In this document: in pieces, positions 36,580 through 48,039 of the stretch
Numbering within the stretch: position 1 is the first letter of the stretch
Layout: every line of letters begins with the position of its first letter
From: Serripes groenlandicus
Taxonomy: Eukaryota; Mollusca; Bivalvia; Cardiida; Cardiidae
Reading direction: 5' to 3'
DNA: 64,000 nt
Assembly: GCA_031761405.1 (NCBI GenBank)
Contig: JASEVX010000010.1
Span: forward strand, 10,590,741-10,654,740
Notes under the pieces: generated by a model
Database searches by the model: none
Told to the model about the DNA's origin: nothing
Seen by the model: only the letters and a program-made list of their open reading frames with translations
Translations under genes and position numbers: made by a program

Positions 36580-39500
36580 GTATGGCAAGCTTAAATCATT
36601 TATTTAACGCTCTTAATTATCAGGGGCGTAGCTCTGCAATAATCACTGTGTAGGTCGTCTCGTGAGAAAATCAACATTGTGGAGTCTGCGTAAAGTATCG
36701 ACCCGGATCAGCCTAAGCATGTCACACAGGCCTACCCGGATAGACACTTTTCGCCTCCTGTGGATTTTTTGTTTCAGGAATAACTACTCTATACATCTAT
36801 CCCCCTAAGACGGAATGTGTCGGTCGGATCAGTCTGCGCGGACAGCGCAGGCTGATCTGGTCGATACATTACGCAGATGTCTATCGCCGCAGCTGCATTT
36901 TGGGGCATTTTGAGAAACAATGTGTAGGCACGTGCCTACAGTGCCTAAAGGGAGCTACGCCCCTGATTGTATCACTGTTTTAAATATACAATGCTAGACG
37001 GAGGTTGAATATTTCCAAAATGACCTATACATGTTCTTGCTCGTTGATATGTTATAGGTTTTTATTGTAGTTTTACGCCGTTTTCAACATTTGATCAGTT
37101 ATATCACGGTGACATTTCACTATCCCTGGGTAAACAAACCATTACTAGGCTAGGAAAGGTGCCTACTACACAGTGACCGCCGCGACTAAAGATCGAATCC
37201 GGGACATGCTGTTCAAAATTCCACACGCAAACAACTTGGCCACAGCGGATTCCTAATATACAATACAATAGTTTATTGCGTAATTAGGCCTCCGGCCCAC
37301 AATACATACATATTATATTACATTCAATTTACAATGTAGTAATGTGCACAATCAAATTTCTTCAAAAAGCTTTGAAACATAAAGGGCTATATTTTTAATA
37401 ACTAATGGATTTTTTCATTTTGAAGAAGACAATAAAAATTCTCTAATATGTTGTAGGTACACTTTGGTTTTTGGCCAGTTTGTGTAAAATGTGTAGTTTT
37501 TCACACCGAATGAGACATAAAGATTTTTAATTTCTTTCTGATTCTCGACAATAGAAATGTTTGGAAAAAAATGCAAGAGATGAATAAACTGCTGACTATG
37601 AGTATTTTTTCTAATATGCCATAATCTTTATCAAAAGCGGGCGAGTCGAGTCCCGGTAGCTCAGTCGGTAACGACGTGGGCTGTCAATCCAGGGGTTGTG
37701 AGTTCGAATCCCGGCTCGGCCAACTTTCTTTCCGACATTTGACAAAAGTCATTGCGACATGCGTCATTCGTCTTCCGCCAATGGGCTAAGTCTATGTGGA
37801 AAAGCAGCCAGTTGCTTGGGAAGATTGTTGTGTGGAGTGCTGGTGTGCGAAAACCAGGAAACACATAAGTAGGTGAACTGGCTGCCGTGATATTACTGAG
37901 AAATTGTTAAAAACGGCGTTAAACCCCAATCAATTAATTAAAAAAAACGTGTATACATCTGAGTTCTTAAGTAATAGTAAAAAAAGGCAATTTAGATCAG
38001 TCGGCCGAGAGTGTTCTATCTTTCTGGCTAAATGTCAATCCGCGCGCCGCCTGATCAGACTTCATACTGTCAGGTTTGAATTACACATTTTACAAAACTG
38101 GGGTGCAATAAGGCCGCCTTTTGCCGATTTGGTCTCGTGATAATGGCATAGGCGGAACATCCCCACTGTTGTCGAGTGCGCTAAACTTTATACATTGTGA
38201 ATATCTCTAGTCAGGGACGTAGATAAGAGGGATAGGCAACTCCACTTGTAAACCTGTTATCTGGTTAAAATATCACACATAGAAATAAAATTGTCCAAAT
38301 TTTCACATTTTGTAGCAAATAAAACAAAACATACATATTCTGAAAGCTCAACATTTCACCTAAGGTTCGAGATAACTGGAATGTCTTAGTATTTTGAACA
38401 ATGACTGGGATATTGGGATTTCTGAATTATGTTATGCTTTTCCAAAAATTAATAGACTGACATTTTTCATACGGATAACATATTATCAAAACCTGTAATA
38501 TATTAAAATATTTCTATCTACTGCAATAGAAGAGTGTTTAAACTTCCAGAAAATAATTCTTTTATTTTCATATCTTGAATAGTTTTTGAGTTTTACTTGC
38601 TACAAATGTCGGCACGGGTGATATTTTAGTATATAATTTAGTTACTTACATTATCCCTCTTATCTACGTCCCTGCTGTAGTCAAACGCAATCAACATGTG
38701 TGGATGTGTGACCAACAAAGAAAAACGCCGATTGACACAACTTCCGGTTTTTGTTCGTTTAGTTTTTTGTCTTTTAACGACTTTTTCAACAGTTTTCCTG
38801 TTGCACCACCTACGTAATATATGAGCCGTTCCACGAGAAAACCGACATTATTGACTCTGCGTAATGTATCGACCCAGATCAGCCAGCGCAGTCCGCGCAG
38901 GCTAATCCGGGCCGACACATTCCGTCTCAGGGAGATAGAGGTATAGAGTAATGATTCCTGAAACAGATAATCCACAGGAGGCGAAAAGTGTCTGTCCGGG
39001 TTAGCCTGAGCGGCATGCTTAGGCTGGTCCGGTTCGAAACTTTACGCAGAGTCAATACTGTTATTCTTATCGTGGAACGGCTCATATATATATATATGTA
39101 CTATCAGGGACATTTATTCTGTCACCGATGGATCAGAAGTAATGCTATCCCAGCAACCCTAAACGCCAACAAAAGGGAAGCAATTACTAACAATTTTAAA
39201 TTGTTTGGTATTACCGACATCTCCTTAGGCGGACGCTCTTACCATTATATATACCATGGAGACAGTCACACAAAAACCTGTTTTCCTAGTGGATACGAGT
39301 ACATGAAGGGGTTAGTAAGTTGTATTTGTTTGTTTATTGTAGAACTATTTGATATGGAACCCGGATTTTATGAAAAAGGAGAAACTCCTACCCAAAATGT
39401 TTAACCACATCAGTAAGTCTTGAAAATCTAAATATTTGATCGTATTTTAAAATTAATTCCTGTTTAGCTCGACTTTTCGAAGAATGACGAGGCTATTGCA

Positions 39501-42500
39501 CTTGCCCTGGCGTCGGTGTCTGCGTTGGTTGAACGATACTACTAATATTTTCTATACCATCAAACATATTTACATCAAAATGGGCATACTTGTTACTTGC
39601 TAACCGGGCCGCTTACATGCACTCTCTCCAACTCTGTACAAGTTCAGACCGTGACATACACCCCTGGTTAACTGGAAATTCGTCCTCGAATTTCGGAATT
39701 CCAGTGCCAAGGATGTCATAAATCGCACTGTACACAGTTGGAGAGACTACATGTAAGCGGCCCGGTTAGCTCAGTCGGTAGAGTACTTGCCTAGAAAGCG
39801 AGAGGTCCCGGGTTCGAGCTCCGGACTGGCTGCATGTTTTTCTCTCCTTGTGACATAGACAACTGCAGCAAGTATCATAACTATGTCAACCATATGTGTA
39901 GAGTTACGCCCCTTTGTGTACTTAGATGTTGTCACAAAAATATAACCTATGCTATTTCTTTGCCATTTCTCAATATTTCTTCATCGAACGTTTAAATTAT
40001 TGTGTTTATGACAACAGGGTTGCGTCAATGTCACATTTGACAAAGTAATGCCCCCTTTTTTGTACTTAGATTATGTCATCATAACTTGAAGTCAGTAATA
40101 ATTTTGCTATTTCTTAATATTTCTTCATCAAACTTCAAAATTGAATTGCTTGTCACAACATGGTTCCCCTCTACCTGTAAACCCGCCCTTCCGGATTTAC
40201 CCCCGAATATTTAGCTCAACTATTCGAAGAACAAAGACTGAGACTAATTAAAGCACTATAATCATTTTTTATGAAGTCAAATATCTTCTTCATTACTTAA
40301 TGTGATAAGTAGAATATCTCATCGTGTTAATTTGTTATCACTTTTAATAAACTCGTTAACTTAGCTGAATTTGACGCTCGTCGAGGCTCGCGGCAACTCG
40401 TTGAATACAAGTGATAATAAATACTCTCATGAAATATCCTCTAAATAACATTTCTTTTTCAGAGTTCCAAAATTTTACATGTCGACATCCAGTCTTTGAA
40501 TGCAACAAGAAAAGAGGCAAGTATTTTACGTTGGCATCTCTGTACATCATAGATTCAGATCAGCATGTGCGTGTTCTCTGTCTTGTTAGAATACGCATCA
40601 ATTGACAGAAGCTTCGAACAAGCTTGTCTTAGTCATATGTGAACAGTGTATCCTCGAGCATCCATAATTCGTGAGTGTAAGGCTTCAAAGACAAAATATG
40701 CAGAAGGCTTAGTGAATGATACGAATGTTCATGTCTTATCTGAAAGATTTATTTATTTCCTCTAAGTTTCGGGCAAAAATTCCTTTGAAAACTAATAATT
40801 CACAAACAAAATAATCTTGAATACACATGTGTTCAACAAGTCCGAAGCCGAAATTGTTATCCTATTTTCGTGACGTCATTATTTTGGCACTTTGCAGTTT
40901 CCATAAAGGCAACACACAAAAAAAAAAAAAAAAAATTAAAAGGGGCAATAGGTCGTAACATATTGAAAACCAAAAAACTGAAGCAATTAAACATTTTATA
41001 TAGTTTAAACCAATTAATTTGAAATTATCCTTGATTTAAATATGAACTTTTTTTTTTTTAATTACTCAACTTTGAATCTTCGTTAAGCTTATTTTTCCTT
41101 TCTCATTTTTTATCCCACTGTGTCAACCTTAAGGGTTTGCATGGAGATTTGGTACCCTGTAAGCATCCTATATTTACATCATCTCTAATGGGATATTATT
41201 TAAAATATTTTAGTTATTTTACATCTCTATGCGTACACACCTTTAGGAATGTGAAATCCAATGAAAAATTGCATTTACCTATCTAGGTCGAACAAATCAC
41301 ATGACCCTAGCCGCCATTTTGTAAACAACAAAAGACCCTTTTTACGGTAAATTTTCATGTCCGATCTTTCCACTTTTTGGGGGTTTAAACTGTTCTTTAA
41401 ATTTGGTATATAAAAAATAAGGGTATTTTGGCTATTCCTCCATTGACAACAAGTAACACAACTGTTTAAGATGCATTTTATTGTTGAAATATGTCAGCAA
41501 ATACTTTGGCCATTGGGAAATAATTTTCTGACTGCACTTAGCACATTGGTGAAGACGAATGACGCATATCGCATTGACTTTTGGCAATCCTCGAAAAGAA
41601 AGTTGGCCGAGCCGGGATTCGAACTCACAACCCCCTGGATTACTAAAGACAAAGAGTGGATATGTTAGTGGTATTCGTTTATACATCGCACGGCTGTGCC
41701 TCCTCGTGTTTGTAACAAAACATGTTGTTGTGCTAACTACTTCTACAGTCACCATCGTTGTAGATATTGAGACCAAAATACATCGCTGCACTTATATCAA
41801 ATATGACGACATAGCATAAAAGGTCGTCTCGAATTCACAATATGCATTTAATTATTATTTCATCTGTGCAACACCATTTTATTCAATTGTTTTTATTTAA
41901 ATTCTTCGTGATTTTATATTATCGGAACAGTTGGCAATTGTCATTTCTCTATCTTGTTTATTCATATGGGTTATCTCCCCTGTTGATACCTTACGAACTT
42001 TTAGGCTACAATTAGCTTGACGGACGAATTATGTCAATATGAGACGAACTGTAATATGCTGTCAACAGATATATACGAGAGTTTGATACTGTAGCGACGT
42101 TTATGTCTGGTTTTATTGAGATTACATTTTTAATGTCTACCTACGCAGCAGTTCTAGAGATATGTCCCTTAGATTGACCAATATTTGGCATTACACACGA
42201 TCGGGCCCGATTCCACTTACATAGGTACTCCACCGAACCTGTAATAACGGTTGTAACTAAAAAACCTTTTTGAAAACCCTGGTTTAGGAGCAATTTTGAC
42301 ACCTTTGTAAACAATGCAAATTTAGGAGCTATTGTTCAGAACGAGCAATGGCACCCAAATTTCCATTGTTTGCCAAGAACAATTATTTAACGCTTATAAA
42401 TACTTTATGGCGAGGTGATTAACCTTGGTAACAAAATACGAATTTTAGTAACATCCGTTTCACGCCAATCCCTCGGTATTCTGGTACGCAGTCCGCACAA

Positions 42501-45500
42501 TATCACCAGCGTCTTCGCCGTCCACGTTTGATCGCGTTTTAGCCACGTTGATCTACGTTTGCTCACGTTGTATCCACGTTTCCCAACGTAGCTAAACGTG
42601 CCGTCAAAACGTGACACTATGACTGGGGCATAAGTAACGTGACATTTTAACAATAGTTGTGTATATACATACGACGCCTTTAACCCAATAATGTGTATTG
42701 TGGCGTAAGTGGTGAAGAAATATGTTCTATGACGTCATTTCATATCATTTGAGCAACTGATATCGCTCAATCGGAATGCCTCGCTGATGAAATATCGCTA
42801 TGAAATTGTATTTTTCCTCATTTCTGTATATTTCTATGAATCTTCATGGTATTATCTTTGTATGCTAGGTCAGTAAAACATGAAAACTCTTGATTTATCA
42901 AATTTTCGACCACTTGGGGACATTTAAATGCAGTCCATTCCGGGGTTAATTTAAACATTATTTATTTTACATTTATTGCTCGATGTCTGCTTCCTGGAGA
43001 CTGAACCAGTACTCGCGCCGTTTTGTGTGGAAAAATCCCAAAGTGAGGACCCGCTCATCACGGTACTCGAACCAGGGACCTTTGATACGAGTAGGTGACG
43101 CTCTACCTCTGCACCACTGTCTTCCACTCTGGTGTTGAAGATATCGAATTGTTAGTAATTATGTTGACATCTTGAAAAAGGAGTAATACGTAGTCGTTTT
43201 CCAAAGGGACGCCGGCTCGGCCAACTTTCTTTCCGACGTTTGACAAAAGTCATTGCGACATGGGTCATTCGTCTTCCACCAATGGGCTAAGTCTATGTGG
43301 AAAAGCAGCCAGTTGATTGGGAAGATTGTTGAGTGGAGTACTGGTGTGCGAAAACCAGGAAACACATGAGTAGATGAACTGGCCGCCGTGATATGACTGA
43401 GAAATTGTTAAAAACGGCGTTAAACCCCAATCAATCAATCAATCAATCCAAAGGTACGAAAGTCAGTAAATCATTAAAACTATTTATTACATTTCTATCC
43501 ATCAAAGATAAGGATATCTCGGTGAAAGAAAATTCATAATCGTTGAATTATTGTTATTATACACCAGTGTTATAATCTACTACACAATTGCGCATGCATT
43601 TATTGCGTGCCCCTCCCTTTTTTCCATGGCCACGCCTCATCCGAAAATAATGCGCAAAGTAGGTAAAACGACAAACAATATTCCACAGTAAATATAAACT
43701 ATGGTTGAGGACACGTATTTAAAAATGTAATGTATTACAACAAATAACAATGAAATGTAATAAACAGATTATTCAACTCATTTTTTCAAAGATTGGAATA
43801 TAATTCACTCGCCGTCTTGTGAATGGGAGCACAGGCGTCCGAATTTCTATCACAGCAAAAAATGCGGAAAAAATACTCAATACCTCGTTAAAAAACTCAA
43901 AATGTCAAAATGCCAACCATAACAAACATTGCTCAGGTACAATATTCTAAAAAAGCGCGTCATTTCGCGTTAAATATTCGCTGCGGAACGTGATTAGTGT
44001 GACGTCAGCGCATGGCGGTAAGGACAACTGCAAATTTCCATATTTAATGAACATTAAGCTTAAAAACGCCGGCGTATTTGTCGGTTGGCAAATATTGATG
44101 GGGTGGATCACGAGAAAAATCATTTATGAACCTGTCTCTACCTGGGACCAGGTCGTTTTAGACGTTTTTCTGCGGAAATTATAGCCCGGATCGAGCGAGG
44201 GGGTAAAACACCGTTGCACACCTTGTCATTATTATTACACTATATGGGCGTATAGAGGGGCTATTTATAGTAACACGTTTGGAATTCCCCGTATTATTAC
44301 GATCATTTTTATCACAGCGTATAGACAATATAGAGAGACTTTTTAGTTTTTAACTAGGTATTGAGTATTTTTTCCACATGTTTTGCTGTGATAGAAATTC
44401 GGACGCCTGTGATGGGAGGAGCCTCTCATTCACGAGACGGCTCGTGAATTATATTCTTATCTTTCAAAAAATAAGTTGAATAATCTCTATTTAATAATTA
44501 AATTTATATAATAAATGACGTCGCCGGGAGTGTAATAAAGCCATTGAATAAATTGCGTATTCAACTAGTGTAATAACAATGCTACGTAACGTGACGTCAT
44601 AACGTAACGTTTAGCGTTGTAAATACGCGCGCTTTATAGCGACGTGTATATGGATATAGCGCTGTAAATTATTAAATTAGTATTTATGATATAAAAAGAA
44701 CATTACATTCGTGGTCATTCAATACAACATTTATTAAACTCGTTTTCTAATAGTGATAATAACTCGCCAAGGCTCGTTCTTATCAATTTCAGAAAACTCG
44801 TTTAATAAATTCCGTATTGAATGACCACTCATGTAATATCCTCTATGTTCGACCACTTGGTCTTAATCAAGAAATAACAAACAACAAAATAGGAAATTTA
44901 AGTGCAGTCCATTCTGGTGTTGAAGATATGACATTGAATCTTCAACACAAGAATAGACTGCACTTAAATTTCCGTTCTTTTTCGGCGATAGCTGTTGAAC
45001 CTCAGTTTTGACCTAGATTGTAAACAAATGATCTATATAGTAGACCAATCAAATGTTGTATTTAATGAATAATGTCGAAGAAATAAAGGAAATGAAACGT
45101 TTTGATTGGTTCATAGTAAAGTTGGCAATCCTACGAGAGGCACTAATAAGATGAAGTTTTAAAATGTTTTGCCTACTAACTTTTAGTTGTTTTACCTTTG
45201 AAATAAATTTCAATGAAAAAAATCAGTGAAAATATATGAAATGTAATATTTAAGAGCAGAATATGAATTATGTTTGAAACATTATAAGTTTTCAGTTGTT
45301 TATCGTCAATTGAAACTTATACACCTCTTGGAAGCCTCGCGTAATCTCCAGTCATGTGGCGTATTCTTGGCCTTGATAATCTATTTATAAATAGAAACTG
45401 AAGCTGGATGGAGATGGCCGATTAGCCTTTGGGAAACACATATATTATAGCGTGTTCCATTTCTTAGTGTTGTCTCATATTATTCGCCGTTTATCTTTTT

Positions 45501-47887
45501 TTAAAGATATTTCTTGTTTTAAATAAAATTAAATCTTGGTAAAGACAAAGTGGTCGAAAATCTGATAATAAGAGTTTTAATGATAATACATCTTCGTACT
45601 ACATGTATATGCGCCGTTCCATGAGACAACCAACATTATGTATCGACCTAACTGGATGCGAAAAGTGTCTGCGCAGGCTGATCTGGTTGGATATATTACG
45701 CGAAGTCGATACTGTTGGTTTTCTCATGGGACGGCTGATATGTAATATAGACTCTTTGGCATTACCAGCGCCACCTCCGGTGATACATTATACGGAGAGC
45801 ACAACCATGAGGTCAAGTTACATCAATCCATCGAGATTCCCAGAACTCACGCGCTTTTCCGGGGCCGGAACGAGCTTTGCGCCCAAAGGTAAAGGAGTGG
45901 TTGGTATCGGTATGTACAATCAGTATCTAATTTGATTATTCAACTGAATTGTTTGCATGCAACAACATGAGTTTTACTTGATTGATTGTGGTAACCATTT
46001 TCCACATAAAGAAAACTGGCAGCCGACGAGTATCAAACATCTACGGAATACAAACAATCTCTATAAACGAAACATCAATTATCGTTTGTAGGTGTAGTTA
46101 AAACATGAGAGTGTTCTCCTTTTATTATCATGTGTTTAGTTTAACTTAAATTTAAGAATAGAACACATATAGTGTTTTCATTCTGAGTAAATATATAAAT
46201 ATGATAATATTTATTTTGGGTTACATATGTACGGTTAATTTTCTACAGTTTTATATGCTCTTCGGAAAACATTGTCTATGTTATGGAAGAATTTGTTTAA
46301 ATTGTATAATTTGCTATGAAACTTGTAGTTTTTATGCATTAAAATATATTGTATTGTATTGTAAAAAAAAAAAGATGGCATCTGATGCATCAAAATACCT
46401 CTGTATCGTGAATATATCAGATGTTGGTAGTTAAAAAAACGCAAGCTTGTCTATACCGTCACTCGGGTCAATGACTTTTCATCACACACGTAGGGTACAG
46501 TCTACCCAGTCTGGTACCCGGCGTACTATACTACATTAGTACATCTAGCATGAAGTTACACTATGGACTAGATTCGTTACCTACCCGTATACATCGCTAT
46601 CACATATTGTTGTAGCCATATACAAATGATTTATAGTAAAGTTGACTGCTGACCAATACAATTTGATGTTTGGAACCAATACATGAAAGAGGAATAAAAA
46701 CAACATTCGTGATTAAAAAAGGTTAAACTGGATTGGTAATCAAAAGGATTTCTTCTGAAGCATTTTTTTTCTGTTAACACCATTTCCAATGAGCTCCGCC
46801 GCTATTATACATAGTTTCCACAACTACAATAATTATCTCCATTGTCTGCCATTTTAATAGGGAAATATGATGTGCATTAATAGAGAATATTTAAACAAAA
46901 ATATGACAATTTGGAAAATACGAAGGAATTTGAGATTGACAACCATGTCGAGGGCTTGGCGTGAAACGGTTGTAACTAAAAACCTATTTTGAAAACCCTG
47001 GTTTAGGGGCAAGTTTGACCCCTTTGTAAACAATGCAAATTTAGGTGCCATTGCTCAGAACGAGCAATGGCACCTAAATTTCCATTGTTTTCCAAGTAAA
47101 ATGAGTTAACGCTTATAAAGACTTTATTGCGAGGTGATTAACCTTGGTAAAAAAACACCAATTTAAGTTACACCCGTTTCACGCCAAGCCCTCGATATGT
47201 CGTTGACGCCTTTGTATGATATGGTTATATCGACTTTTTTTTATTTAATTATATTTGCACATGCAATTGTTTAATTTAGTTATATTTAAAATTTCTCTAT
47301 TAAACATATAGTTAATTTGCCTATCAAAATGGCCGACAAGGTAGATAATTGTTGTAGTTGTGGGAACTATATATTGGTGTTTGTCTGACGCGATACTGTA
47401 ATGGTAAGGGCGGGTAACTCGAGACTAGGGGTTTCGTTCGCCTTACATCTCGTTTAATTTATAAGATATTTTAGCCAAAATTATGGGATATGTACATGTA
47501 TGTTTGTGTATCCATTCACGCCGAGAACAAGTTTGCGGTTGCATTTGTAGGTAAATGTCACGGACCATAGCTACAAGTAGGACGATTCGTATCCTCGCCA
47601 AACATTTCAGTTAGGTATTACATTTTATGGCCATCACGAATGATTTTATGGCCATCACGAGTGATTTTATGGCATGAATTACATTTGTGGGTCACAGCAA
47701 TAATGCGTTCATTGGATACTTATATTAACTTTTAAACGTGAAACCCAAAGACAATTTTCACTGTAACTGAAAAATGTATCTTTACCCAACGTTGTATACC
47801 ATTGTATAGCATGGTTATCTATATTCTCATTATTTTTCAGTGCCCAATCTGTTGGTGTCTGCATATCCCCCAGTGACAGAGAAATAA
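36409..47887 (+). CDS. Candidate novel 4-exon gene, 137-residue proline-rich protein
   Basis: Four segments join with correct phases: 36409-36579 (57 codons, donor TCG|GTATGG), 40463-40520 (acceptor TTCTTTTTCAG, 19 codons plus 1 base), 45751-45888 (2 bases, 45 codons, 1 base, donor AAAG|GTAAAG) and 47841-47887 (acceptor TATTTTTCAG, stop TAA). The product has about 16 prolines, with motifs HRYPRTTTLLDFQVFETK, NPHPSGLAHQNIPAAS, LPAPPPVIHYTES and INPSRFPELTRFSG. I see no signal peptide or membrane segment. I do not recognise the family. Short Pro/Arg-rich proteins of this style include some axonemal microtubule-associated proteins, but that is only a resemblance of composition. Start: first ATG of the leader, after an in-frame stop. 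An AATAAA follows the stop by 103 bases, with a GT-rich tract just downstream. Alternative: the pieces are unrelated and the joins are luck; exon 2 is the weakest. Confidence 0.5.
36655..36895. mobile_element. MITE-C, ends decayed
   Basis: GTCGTCTCGTGAGAAAATC at the left, GCAGGCTGATCTGGTCGATA and TTACGCAGA at the right. Confidence 0.65.
37066..37250 (-). mobile_element. SINE fragment
   Basis: TTTTACGCCGTTTTCAACAT and ATATCACGGTGACATTTCAC are the inverted SINE tail. A damaged B-box lies near 37190. Confidence 0.55.
37250..37640. other. Intron of candidate gene, no feature
   Basis: AT-rich text, starting with ATACAATACAATAGTTTATT and TAGGCCTCCGGCCCAC, seen as a generic repeat start; no coding signal. 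Confidence 0.4.
37650..37937 (+). mobile_element. tRNA-derived SINE, full length
   Basis: A-box GTAGCTCAGTCGGTAACG, B-box GGTTGTGAGTTCGAATCCC, tail CCCCAATCAATTAATT. Same type as 19801-20088. Confidence 0.88.
37938..38822. other. Intron of candidate gene, no clear gene
   Basis: A pair of inverted words, AGGGACGTAGATAAGAGGGA (38214) and TCCCTCTTATCTACGTCCCT (38653), brackets an AT-rich 440-bp stretch: an unclassified foldback or transposon. TAGACCAGGGACGTAGATAAG also occurs near 30105-30125. Confidence 0.55.
38823..39083. mobile_element. MITE-C copy, both ends intact
   Basis: GAGCCGTTCCACGAGAAAAC to TCGTGGAACGGCTC. Flanked by TAATATAT / ATATATAT. Confidence 0.85.
39110..39245 (-). mobile_element. 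SINE fragment
   Basis: Matches in order the inverted body of the SINE at 59092-59342 (AAGTAATGCTATCCCAGCAA, then GGCGGACGCTCT). Confidence 0.45.
39602..39767. repeat. 40-bp inverted repeat ending at a tRNA-like gene
   Basis: The arm starting AACCGGGCCGCTTACATG (39602-39641) is the complement, with few mismatches, of 39727-39767. The right arm runs into the first bases of the tRNA-like sequence. Confidence 0.8.
39760..39831 (+). tRNA. tRNA-like sequence (anticodon loop CTAGAAA, AGA), probable pseudogene or SINE head
   Basis: A cloverleaf can be drawn: acceptor GCCCGGT / ACTGGCT (six of seven pairs), D-arm GCTCAGTCGGTAGAGT, anticodon stem CTTGC / GCGAG, T-arm CCGGGTTCGAGCTCCGG. Anticodon AGA would be Ser, but the variable loop is only 5 bases, not the long arm a real tRNA-Ser has. 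No CCA or T-tract terminator right after, although TTTT follows at 39837. Most likely a tRNA-derived element. Confidence 0.45.
40463..40520 (+). CDS. Novel gene exon 2 (tentative)
   Basis: 58 bases after a strong pyrimidine tract. In phase 0 it reads SSKILHVDIQSLNATRKEA. The donor GTATTT is weak. If it is skipped, exon 1 (phase 0) does not join exon 3 (needs one base), which is indirect support. Confidence 0.38.
40920..40936. repeat. Poly(A) tract
   Basis: A run of A residues after ACACAC, followed by AT-rich sequence; possible end of an old retroposon. Confidence 0.6.
40937..42240. other. Intron of candidate gene with one SINE fragment
   Basis: Inverted SINE head and body at 41543-41645 (GGCCGAGCCGGGATTCGAAC), truncated at both sides. 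Otherwise AT-rich with no coding signal. Confidence 0.6.
42245..42475. mobile_element. MITE-B, left tip missing
   Basis: Starts AACGGTTGTAACTAAAAAAC and ends CACGCCAATCCCTCGG. Confidence 0.75.
42515..42605. repeat. ACGTTT-rich short repeat
   Basis: ACGTT occurs about every 13-16 bases (CCACGTTTGATCGCG, CCACGTTGATCTACG, TCACGTTG, CCACGTTTCCCAACG). Looks like a short degenerate minisatellite. Confidence 0.5.
43010..43130 (-). mobile_element. tRNA-derived SINE head
   Basis: On the minus strand a B-box GGTCCCTGGTTCGAGTACC is preceded by GGTGCAGAGGTAGAGCGTC (A-box). The body is lost. Confidence 0.6.
43208..43446 (+). mobile_element. SINE, 5' truncated
   Basis: Begins inside the tRNA part (GCCGGCTCGGCCAACTTTC), with tail (ATCA)n. 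TCCAAAGG flanks it at 43200-43207 and 43447-43454. Confidence 0.85.
43757..44505. mobile_element. Element with about 150-bp inverted arms
   Basis: The left arm (about 43757-43895: ATTATTCAACTCATTTTTTC, then GGCGTCCGAATTTCTATCAC, then AAAAAATACTCAATACC) is complementary to the right arm (about 44345-44505). The middle has a higher GC content and one 64-codon ORF. No family recognised. Confidence 0.7.
43990..44184 (+). CDS. Low-confidence ORF inside a long inverted-repeat element
   Basis: 64 codons starting MISVTSAHGGKDNCKFPYLM and containing VGWQILMGWITRK. It lies exactly between the two arms of the inverted repeat 43757-44505. May be chance or the remains of a transposon product. Confidence 0.15.
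   Translation: MISVTSAHGGKDNCKFPYLMNIKLKNAGVFVGWQILMGWITRKIIYEPVSTWDQVVLDVFLRKL
44712..44830. repeat. 38-bp inverted repeat
   Basis: Arms 44712-44749 and 44793-44830 (GTGGTCATTCAATAC.../...GTATTGAATGACCAC) differ at a few bases. The spacer of 43 has CTCGCCAAGGCTCG. A related sequence lies near 40345-40420. Confidence 0.8.
44848..45557. mobile_element. 710-bp element with TTCGACCACTT ends
   Basis: TTCGACCACTT at 44848 and its complement AAGTGGTCGAA at 45547-45557. Contains a 36-bp hairpin (44892-44927 / 44938-44973, loop 10). The right 570 bp recur at 59818-60414 and, inverted and diverged, at 57680-58080. Confidence 0.7.
45611..45737. mobile_element. MITE-C, internally deleted
   Basis: GCGCCGTTCCATGAGACAAC to GTTTTCTCATGGGACGGC, just before candidate exon 3. 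Confidence 0.75.
45751..45888 (+). CDS. Novel gene exon 3
   Basis: 138 bases, reading (N)SLALPAPPPVIHYTESTTMR, then SSYINPSRFPELTRFSGAGT and SFAPK plus one base. GC content is markedly above the surroundings. The acceptor TGTAATATAG sits 13 bases after the end of a MITE-C copy, which supplies the only pyrimidine tract. Confidence 0.5.
46000..46940. other. Intron of candidate gene, no feature
   Basis: AT-rich. A MITE-A-like scrap stands near 46000-46050 (CATTTTCCACATAAAG, CAGCCGACGAG). No coding signal. Confidence 0.45.
46948..47195. mobile_element. MITE-B full copy
   Basis: TCGAGGGCTTGGCGTGAAAC to CACGCCAAGCCCTCGA. Confidence 0.88.
47630..47690. repeat. Short tandem repeat, 24-bp period
   Basis: ATTTTATGGCCATCACGA occurs twice, with a further ATTTTATGGC, in 60 bases. 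Confidence 0.7.
47841..47887 (+). CDS. Novel gene exon 4 with stop
   Basis: After CATTATTTTTCAG it reads (V)PNLLVSAYPPVTEK and TAA, in the phase required by exon 3. Confidence 0.48.
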
Positions 47888-47989
47888 CTTACAGATTTTC
47901 GTAAAATATACGTATTGAATTGTTATCAAACCAATTTTTAATGTTCCATATACGCAAAGGCAGTAAATGTTATCTTTTGTTAATTTGAA

Positions 47990-48039
47990 AATAAATTATT
48001 TGTTGTAATTGATTACTTCTTTTGTGTGGTGTTGTGGCG
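47990..48039 (+). terminator. Poly(A) signal AATAAA plus GT-rich downstream element
   Basis: AATAAA at 47990-47995 is followed about 30 bases on by TTTTGTGTGGTGTTGTGG. This is the arrangement expected of an animal cleavage/polyadenylation site, and it lies 103 bases after the stop of the candidate gene. Confidence 0.5.

Larger units (their letters stand above)
39464..40230. other. Fragments of leader-type repeats around a tRNA-like sequence
   Basis: TTTAGCTCGACTTTTCGAAG at 39464 and TTTAGCTCAACTATTCGAAG at 40210 are tandem-core leaders. Between them are words such as GCCCCTTTGTGTACTTAGAT, shared with the 151-bp satellite. Confidence 0.5.

Noticed and set aside
39760..39831. Functional tRNA-Ser (AGA)
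   Set aside because: Short variable loop, acceptor mismatch and the neighbouring inverted repeat argue for a tRNA-derived element; kept only as tRNA-like.
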